Of a stretch of DNA of 16,800 nucleotides, positions 8,192 through 16,800 are shown one piece after another. The stretch is from Podochytrium sp. JEL0797. Taxonomy: Eukaryota > Chytridiomycota > Chytridiomycetes > Chytridiales > Chytriomycetaceae. The notes beneath the pieces are model-generated. The model was not told the origin of the DNA and ran no database searches. It worked only from the letters and a program-made list of their open reading frames with translations. Every line of letters starts with the position of its first letter. Positions within the stretch are counted from its first letter, which is position 1. Location of the stretch: contig JADGJG010000546.1 of NCBI GenBank assembly GCA_027596195.1, forward strand, positions 1 through 16,800, in the 5' to 3' direction. A program made the position numbers and the translations under genes.

Positions 8192-11100
8192 ATGACTCCC
8201 CTCGTGGCGCGAATCGCTGCCTCGCACTCCCTGGACATTGCCACGGTTGCTTCCGCCGAGATTGCCGATGCCGTGGCAGCCTGCAAATCACCAGTATTTG
8301 CAGTGACCGTGACAAGCGGAGAGGTGTGTGAGATCTTGCATTCCCCGTGCTTGGATAATCTAGGTATTAGCCCATGGGTGCATGAACTTATCGAGCATTG
8401 ATTGATCCTCAGGGCCTGGACTCGCTCAATGCCGCGGTTTCGCTTCTGCGTGTGAGCACTGTATTCCTGATTTCTCTGCTTTCTTTACTTTCTTATCACA
8501 AAACACCTAGAACATACCGCACTCAGACCTCACCATCTCTGCCGTGGCTCTCCGCCCGCACCCTGAATCCCTTGTCGATCTGATTGACCAGAGTCCACCA
8601 TCTGATGACGATGCTGACACTCTCGCGTTTGAAAACGAGGAAATGGGCAACGCGCTAGAGGTCTGGGTGCGAGGTGGTGATTCTGCTATGATGGCGTGAG
8701 TTTGTTAGCTTGATTTTTTACGCGTTTTTGTTTGATTATTTACGCGTTTTTCCAAATAGAATCCTCCAACCCGCCCTCGACACCTTCTCTGCCTCGTTTG
8801 CTCAAGATCCATCGACCCTCTGCATCGCCATATTCACCCTCCGCACGCGTCACGCAAATTCCATCGCCGTGTCACGTCTGGTCGCGCGCTTTCCCCTCCT
8901 CTCCGACACCAACACCCTCCTCCTTCACGAAAAAATCACGTCTCTCGAAACCCTTATCAAATCAACACTCCACCCACCGCCAGCCACTCCCCCACTGGCT
9001 CTCCCGATTGGGGAAGATCACCGCCAAATGTCCGACAAGGACGCCATCGCATTCCTCGAGCAAAAACTCGCCTTGCAGGAAAAGAAGCATGCAGCCCTTA
9101 CTGGCACTCTCGAGTTCATGACCGGCCAATTCGTCCGCACGTCTGATGAGAACGAACGCTTACACAACTTTATGCACGGTGGTCCACTTTCCGTGGATGA
9201 GCAAGAAGTGTCCGATCCCGAGGTCATGATTCCCACATCCGACTTTTTCCTGGTCGCCGAGCCAACACCTGACAATGAGGTCCAGAGTGCTGCCACACCT
9301 GTCCCTGCCCTGAAAGATACTCGCCTCCGAAAGGCGTACTCAGAACCTTCAGAACTCACACAACGCGTCTTCTCTCTGCAAGCCCATGTTTCATCTCTCC
9401 AACAGCAACTCGCATCGAGTCAAAACACCATCTCCCATCTCACGTTGCGCCTCCAAAACGACGACACCGATTCCGTGCGGTCAGTGCACCATGTTCCTTT
9501 TTCTCACAACCAATCACTCACTTTTCGAAAACAACAGATCCCTCTGGAAAAAACTCGCCACCCAAGAAACCCTCTCACTGGCGCAAACCTCCGAGATCCA
9601 ACGCCTCGAAGCCCGTATCGCGACCCTCCTCTCCCACCCTCCCTCAACACGCACCACCAGCCCAACCCACCGCCGAATCATTGACCTCGAACGCGAACTG
9701 TCGCACTCGTTTTTTCCGGACGTACGAGAAGATGCGTTCGACAGCGATGAGAGCTCGAACCCGCCGACGCAGCTCGAGAGCTGGAAGCAGCGGATCTCGA
9801 GCCAACTGGATCTTGTGAAGCTTGCGCAGGCTTCTCATGATGTGGCGTTGGAGGAGAGAGTGGTTGTTTTGGAGAGGGAGAAGCAAGTGGTGGAGGAAGC
9901 GTTGGGAATGGCGGTGGAAGAGCGGGATGCCGTCAAGAACGAGTATCGGCATGCATCGCAAAGAGTCGAACCCGTGATTCCCGCCGCTGCCACCACCGAT
10001 CGCAATGCGTCACTCAATCGAGAAGATGGTACCACTGCCTCCGCCATCCCACCCGCCGACCAACAATCCTCACCCCAAACCGCCCTTTTCGAAACGCTCC
10101 GCAAACAAGTGAGCACGAGCCAGTTCCTCCACACAGCCTCGCACAACAAAATCAAACACCTCGAAACCCAACTCACCACCCACCTCGCACGAGTCGCCTC
10201 TCTCGAATCGGAGCTCTCAACAGCCCACGAACAAATCGAAACCCATCTCACACACACGAATACTCTCGATTCCGCACTCGTCACGCTGCGAGAAACCAAC
10301 GCGTTCCAATTGACTCGAATCGCGGACCTTGAAATTCAACTCGAAAAGATTGAAGGCGCGTTTTCCGAACACGAACCGATCCTTCAAGCGGCGCTGCAAG
10401 ACCTCTCAAACGCGCAACAGACGCATCAATCGTATAGCGCGCGGATCGCTGAACTCGATTTACGGCTCGGAATGTCGCGCGACGAGGCGGTGGAGGCTGA
10501 GGATCGAGCTGCGATGGAGAAGGAACGTGCGTTGGATCAATTACGGGATGAACATGCGTTGGAGGTTGTGAAAATGAAGGCGCAGGGGTTGGGGATGCGG
10601 GATGAGTTGTTGGCGACGAAGGATGTGTTGGAGAGGAAGAGTCGCGAGTTGGAGGGGGCGTTGAGGTCCTTGGATGAGGCGTTGGCTGTGAGGGTGAGTG
10701 GTTTTTGACTTATTTGCGGTGTTGTTTCGCGTGTGGGGGTTAATCGTTTGTTTTGACATAGGCTGGAAATGTGGAAACTAATGAATCTGTCGCGGTGCTT
10801 GTGGCGCACGTCAAAGTGATTGAACAGAAACTGGCGGAAGCTGGGACTGCGGAGGCCAAGTTGAAACCGTATGTGGACTGTTGCTCTTCAACTTCTTGCG
10901 TTGTTTTGACTTTGCGATTCTGCAGGCTGGTCGGGGAACTGAATCTCGAGATTTCGCGACTCGAACACAACGTTCAAGAGTTGGAACATTTGCTCGATGT
11001 GTCGCGCGGAAAGCACCAAGCGCTGGAAATGGAAAACAAGAATCTTGTGGAAGCTGTACGTCGTCCTCCTTTTTTTGGGTGTGGGCATTTCAATGTCCAA

Positions 11101-13072
11101 CACTGACTTTCCTTTCTCTCTTTCGATATTAGCGCTCGGAGTTGGCCAACAAGGTTGTGCATTTGCAGAACCTCATATCATCATTGGAACATGGGTTTCT
11201 GCTTTCGCATGTCACGGAGGGATCTGAATCCGAGCTTGTCGAATCTGAGCTCGTGGTGATGGAGACCCCCAACCCGTTTCATCCTCCCCAGCAACACACT
11301 ATGAAGCACGCGTCCAAACCCGCCGTCTCGAGGGGTCGCTTGATCCACTTTGAGGAAAAGAACAAGTCACTGCGGCCACCAGCGGTGGGAGACGAAGTGG
11401 TGGTTCTTGAAGTGCAAGTGTCTGCTTTGAAGCTTGATTTGGCGGCCGCGGAGGCGGAGATTGCAGAGTTGAGGAAGCAGCAAACTATCACGTTAGTTTG
11501 CAATCCCCCACCCCCCACTCCCACTATTTCTATTGTGCATGCAAGCTGAATCGTTTTTTCCCAAACACGGCCCACAGTGAGACACTGTCGTCCGAAATTC
11601 AAACCCTCCAAGCCCGTATTGCCTCTCAAGGCTCTCTCCTGGCCCAAAAGCAAACCGATTTTGAACTCCTTCAACAAAACTGCGTGGCCGCGAGTCTCGC
11701 CAAGGATCTGTCCGAACAACAACAACGCGTCCTCGCTGCCGAACTCGCACGCCTCCAAGCGGCCATGTCCGAAACACACTCCGCGTTACACCAAACCACG
11801 AACGTGTATTCCTCCAAGATTGACCACCTCCAACGAGAAGTCGGGTCTGCGTTGACCAACTCGGTCAAAACGTTGCAACAAAGGGAGGCGGAAGCCGTTG
11901 AGGCCTCCGCCCAAATCGCACAACTCGAGCACACGATTAAACACCTCACGATCGAGTTGCGCAACACGAAGCAACTCAACGCGTCGTTGTCGGAACAAAT
12001 GGCTGACCTGCCAACGCCTTCGTTCATTTCATCGCTTCGTCTGCGAGCGCGTGATGTGACGGTTCCCGCGTCGTTGGAAACGTCGTCACTGCGGTCTCCT
12101 GTGCGGTCCGACTCACCGCAGCCGTCGTTGCTCGAATCTTCCATTGATTTGTTTGTATCGATGCCGGGGACAGAGGTTGGGCCCAACGGACAAGGATCTT
12201 GCCTTGGCCACGCGTCGTCCGAAACAGTTGAACAGCTCCAGTACAAACTCGCGCAAGCCAATGAGCTCATTGCACAGTATGAGCGGCAGCGGCAAGAGCC
12301 TCCTGTCGAAACGGTTCTGTTTGTGGATCCGGGGATCGAGTCCTCGGCGGCAGCAGCGGTGGCGATCGAGGGGCAATTGGCTCAAAAAGATGCCGCGATT
12401 GCACAACTCTCGCGTCGTATCGAGAAACTCATCAAACGCGCAGGTTCCGACCGCTCCTCCGTGTTGACCGACGCGAACGAGATTTCTCTCGAAATCAAGG
12501 GCACCGGTGAATCCTCCTCTCCAAACGACCGAATCGGGAGACTCGAATCCCCCACCTTATCACGGAAACGGTCCAACTCAGTCCTGCCCTCGGGATCCCC
12601 ACCGCTCCACCTCCATCCTCGCGCAACGAGTGTTCACCCGCGAGGACCAAGATCACCCACACCTCCCTCTCCACCCCCACTTCCACCTCTTCCTGCCGCG
12701 AGTCTGGACCCGTTCCTCGTCGTATTCAACTACCAACTCGGGGAATACGAGCTCCCCTCAACCCAGCGTGGAACCCCGCTCCAACCGCTCATCATCGTCT
12801 CCGCCGGCCAATACATCACTATCCTATGCGCGTTCATCCTCCGTCTACGCAACCTCTTGAAGGAAAGTCAATCGCGAATGGGCGCGTTGGAATCGCAAGT
12901 TTCGAGCCTTGCGGCAGCGACTTCGGAGGCGACGGTGCGTGCTGCGCGGGCGAGGGCCGAGTTGAGTGAGATGGCGGCTGCGAAGCGGGCTGTGGAGGAA
13001 AAGTTGATGAGGCGGGAGAGTAGTCGGGGTCGGTCAGTGTCGATTTGTAACTTTTTGACACGGAGACAGTGA
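8192..13072 (+). CDS. Large coiled-coil protein (gene B), nine exons
   Basis: Model: exons 8192-8323, 8413-8451, 8511-8695, 8760-9479, 9538-10693, 10762-10868, 10926-11055, 11133-11491 and 11578-13072; 4,323 nt, about 1,440 residues. Phases agree at every junction. Donors are GTGTGT, GTGAGC, GTGAGT, GTCAGT, GTGAGT, GTATGT, GTACGT and GTTAGT; all acceptors are CAG or TAG. The first about 200 residues are helical and alanine/leucine-rich without clear heptads, possibly a folded head domain. From about residue 240 to 1,200 there are long coiled-coil blocks broken by Ser/Pro/Asp-rich linkers. Residues 1,290-1,318 are proline-rich, and the end (from 1,320) is the module shared with gene A. No transmembrane segment or catalytic motif is seen. 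It could be a golgin-, centrosome- or cytoskeleton-like scaffold, but I do not recognise a family. Confidence 0.78.
12704..13018 (+). other. C-terminal module of gene B, shared with gene A
   Basis: The module follows a proline-rich run and begins DPFLVVFNYQLGEYEL, continues with the very hydrophobic YITILCAFILRLRNLL, and closes with coiled coil carrying SRMGALESQVSSL and ARARAELSEM. The same blocks in the same order end the divergent neighbour (1576-1886, minus). The hydrophobic part could be a membrane-proximal helix or a buried dimer face. Confidence 0.6.
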
Positions 13073-13118
13073 AGGGGGGGGGTCTTACGCGTGGTGCTTT
13101 TTTGGATGCAGACCAAAA

Positions 13119-13367
13119 TTAAAGATTTATAATAATGTATGACTTTAAGAAGCTGCGGAATCCTGGGGTGGCAAAGATGCCGTGACCGCCAGAAATAGCA
13201 GACTCTGGGCTGATAGCGTGATAGAAGCCAGTGGAGCTCTTTCTGCGACGTGTACCATCCATAATGGAGACGGGCACACCTCGCGTATTTTCTCCCTCTC
13301 TTTCGCATTACTAATCCAGTGGGAAAGAAGAGGTTGTGAATGCGACGGATGCGCTGGAGGATTTCAT
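13119..13367 (-). pseudogene. Broken or candidate small ORF in the 508-bp gap
   Basis: Read on the minus strand from an ATG at 13367, a frame of 83 codons ends at TAA 13119-13121 but is broken by two adjacent stops (TAG 13311-13313 and TAA 13308-13310). The part after the stops, from the ATG at 13262, is an open 47-codon frame containing SPESAISGGHGIFATPGF. Most of its third codon positions are C or T, as in expressed fungal genes. It could be a short independent gene, a gene with a small intron over the stops, or a decayed remnant. No family is recognised. The plus strand opposite also has a protein-like frame (EEVVNATDALEDFISQL), so the strand is not certain. Confidence 0.3.
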
Positions 13368-13580
13368 TTCTCAACTAAACAACCATGGGGGCTCGAAGCC
13401 TGCGATGACTGTTATGGCCGCAAATCGCCAACACTGCACTTGTGTGGATTCAGCCCCTCCCCCCTTCTCCTTCTCCTCCCTACATCCTTTCTTTTAATTT
13501 TCTTCATCCATTTATTTTGTTTTTGAGGGTAAAAACGAATGCCTTGTTTTTGTTCATTCGACACACATCCACAACGATAT
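13368..13580. other. Intergenic stretch with CT-rich tract
   Basis: Apart from the plus-strand frame noted with the candidate ORF, this holds a strongly CT-rich tract (about 13455-13495) and T-rich sequence serving as the COX6 3' region. No further gene can be supported. Confidence 0.4.
13511..13516 (-). terminator. COX6 polyadenylation signal
   Basis: AATAAA on the minus strand lies 65 bp downstream of the COX6 stop codon, following A-rich sequence. Confidence 0.5.
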
Positions 13581-14578
13581 TTAGTTGGCATCAGCCCACC
13601 AGACCTTCTGGCGAACAGCCTTGAAGTCACCAAGGGCGTGCTTGTCCACAATTCCCAGCTCCGTCATGAGCGGGGCCAAGACCTTCAAGTACTGGTCGTA
13701 TTGCTCCTTCTTGTTGACCTTGTGCTCAACGGCTTCGAGAATACGGACGGTGGTGGCGAACGAGTCCATGCGGCGGGCAGCCTTCATGGCCTCCTCGACA
13801 AGCTCAACCTTTTTGCGAGTGAGAAAGATGAAAAATCAATACAACGAGAGAAAAAAGGCGAAAACTCCTTGATATACCTGGGGACACCAATCCTGGGCAA
13901 AGATCTGGTTGAGTCCACGCTCGAGCTCAAAGTCGTCCTGGACAGTCTGGAAGTGGCTGGTCCATTCGGCAACGTACGCGTCGTAGTCCTTCGAGCTGGC
14001 CGGGTCCAAACCGTGGGAGTATGCACGGGCGGGGATGGCTTTGGTGAATTAACGGGTTAGTGGGTGGGGTGGTGGAGGAGGTGTGGTTGGATGAGGTAGG
14101 GTGGGCGGGATGGATGGATGTGGATGGCGGGTGAGTCACGCTTGCTTGCTGGCTTCCAGAAGAGCCATTACTACGCAACGAGGTCCGACGAGGAACGCGG
14201 TGTGATGCGGGGACTCGAAGATACGGTAACCCAAGATAGTATCGCATGGCATCCCATGGCATCTAATCGCATCGTAGCCCACGGGACCCCATGCATCCGC
14301 CTCATCTCCGATGCTTAATCATCCCCCCAGGGACTCCAAATTCGCCCGCCAGGAATGGATGCCCCTCTGTCCCTCCGGCACTAGGAGAACCCCCGCAAAG
14401 GCTTCCAGAACACCTAGTCTGACAGCCAATCCATTCGTTGAATTCATCCGATCGATACACCTCGCAAACAAGGCAGCAAGCGATCCGGAAGCCTTCTTAA
14501 GCACCACTATTTACCTCTGGTGACCATGTTAATGGAGGCAACGCTTCTCTTGGCGGCAAGGGTGCGGAGTGCGAACAT
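13581..14578 (-). CDS. COX6: Cytochrome c oxidase subunit 6 (COX5A/Cox6 family)
   Basis: Model: exons 14578-14515, 14038-13878 and 13808-13581; 453 nt, 150 residues. Donors are GTAAAT and GTATAT, acceptors are AAG in both, and a CTAAC branch site lies about 16 nt before the first acceptor. The N-terminus (MFALRTLAAKRSVASINM) is rich in Arg, Lys, Ser and Ala with no acidic residues, as expected of a mitochondrial presequence. The rest follows the family: an aromatic-rich entry (DYDAYVAEWTSHF), LERGLNQIF, then AMKAARRMDSFATTVRILEA, which matches the conserved ALRAxRRxNDxxxxxRxxE block of yeast Cox6 and animal COX5A, and LGI near the end. The mature protein is a matrix-side peripheral subunit of complex IV, and its length is normal. 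Its start codon lies 79 bp from the stop of the upstream Pecanex gene on the same strand. Confidence 0.93.
14039..14514 (-). other. COX6: COX6 intron 1 (476 nt, unusually long)
   Basis: This intron is five to eight times longer than most others in the window. It joins a phase-1 donor to a phase-1 acceptor. It contains GATG-rich repeats (about 14108-14127, plus strand), repeated CATGGCATC-like blocks (about 14245-14265) and a TGAGTCA element. No convincing gene is nested in it. Confidence 0.75.
14132..14138. promoter_or_regulatory. TGAGTCA element inside COX6 intron 1
   Basis: A core AP-1/Gcn4 heptamer (TGAGTCA) occurs within the long first intron. Because the COX6 upstream gap is only 79 bp, an intronic enhancer is conceivable. 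A seven-base match alone is weak evidence. Confidence 0.2.
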
Positions 14579-14657
14579 GGCGAGTTTAGTGTTGGGGAAA
14601 AAAAAAGCGAAAATCGCAATTTTTGCTCGACCCCCAGAAAAACTTCACTCATCACGA
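14579..14657 (-). promoter_or_regulatory. 79-bp spacer: Pecanex 3' end and COX6 promoter
   Basis: The gap between the Pecanex stop codon and the COX6 start must hold the end of one transcript and the start of the next. On the minus strand it carries a pyrimidine run (CGCTTTTTTTTTCCCC) 18-33 bp before the COX6 ATG, a typical start-site context for housekeeping fungal genes. There is no TATA box. Confidence 0.5.
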
Positions 14658-16733
<2,076 letters not shown>

Positions 16734-16766
<33 letters not shown>

Positions 16767-16800
16767 ACCCACCCCCCCCCCCCCGCCCCCGCCCCCCCCC
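16734..16800. repeat. Poly-C/G low-complexity tract at the window edge
   Basis: From about 16734 the sequence is a G6 run, then C-only for 27 bases (16740-16766), then C-rich with rare A or G. It interrupts the Pecanex exon, whose reading frame has no AG acceptor between the tract and 16680. It may be a contig end or a sequencing or assembly artefact. Confidence 0.8.

Noticed and set aside
12868..13374. A 168-codon minus-strand frame overlapping the end of gene B
   Set aside because: It runs through the 3' coding end of gene B. Its His/Arg/Tyr/Cys-rich composition looks non-coding, and the neighbouring frame (13119-13262) has the better codon bias.
14319..14507. A 62-codon frame inside COX6 intron 1
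   Set aside because: It opens with GTG and not ATG, has no supported promoter, and falls entirely within an intron whose two ends match in phase.

Overview
This looks like a gene-dense stretch of a eukaryotic nuclear genome, most likely a fungus. The tRNA has eukaryotic box A and box B promoters. Most protein genes are split by short introns (about 55-95 nt) with GTRAGT-like donors and CTAAC/CTGAC-like branch sites. Intergenic gaps are tiny, down to 59-79 bp. The proteins (a COX6/COX5A cytochrome oxidase subunit, a Pecanex family member and two very large coiled-coil proteins) fit an early-diverging fungus such as a chytrid. The lineage is an inference and not proven.

Layout, left to right. 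(1) 251-1507 (+): an intronless FAD-dependent oxidoreductase with a TATA box and a perfect bZIP (Gcn4/AP-1-type) palindrome upstream. (2) 1567-7749 (-): a five-exon gene for a protein of about 1,966 residues. Its order is coiled coil, about 14 tandem 44-51-residue repeats, a duplicated 80-residue coiled-coil unit, a proline-rich repeat array, and a C-terminal coiled coil. (3) 7897-7970 (-): tRNA-Lys(UUU). (4) 8192-13072 (+): a nine-exon gene for a protein of about 1,440 residues, mostly coiled coil, ending in a proline-rich linker and a C-terminal module that resembles the end of gene 2. (5) 13073-13580: a 508-bp gap holding a short broken or candidate ORF and 3' ends. (6) 13581-14578 (-): COX6 in three exons with a long first intron. 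(7) 14658 to the right edge (-): the C-terminal part of a Pecanex family membrane protein (most like the PCNX4 type), 5'-truncated by a poly-C/G tract at the window edge.

The most interesting element is the divergent pair of large coiled-coil genes around the tRNA. I recognise neither as a known family. They share a C-terminal module (V-x-F-x4-G-[DE]-Y, a hydrophobic helix, then SR[IM]xxLxxQVSxL and ARxELxE coiled coil) preceded by proline-rich sequence. Between these shared ends their architectures differ completely. This could be an old divergent duplication and a lineage-specific scaffold family. The exon models below were built by hand from splice motifs and reading phase. All junctions keep frame, but none has been checked against transcripts.
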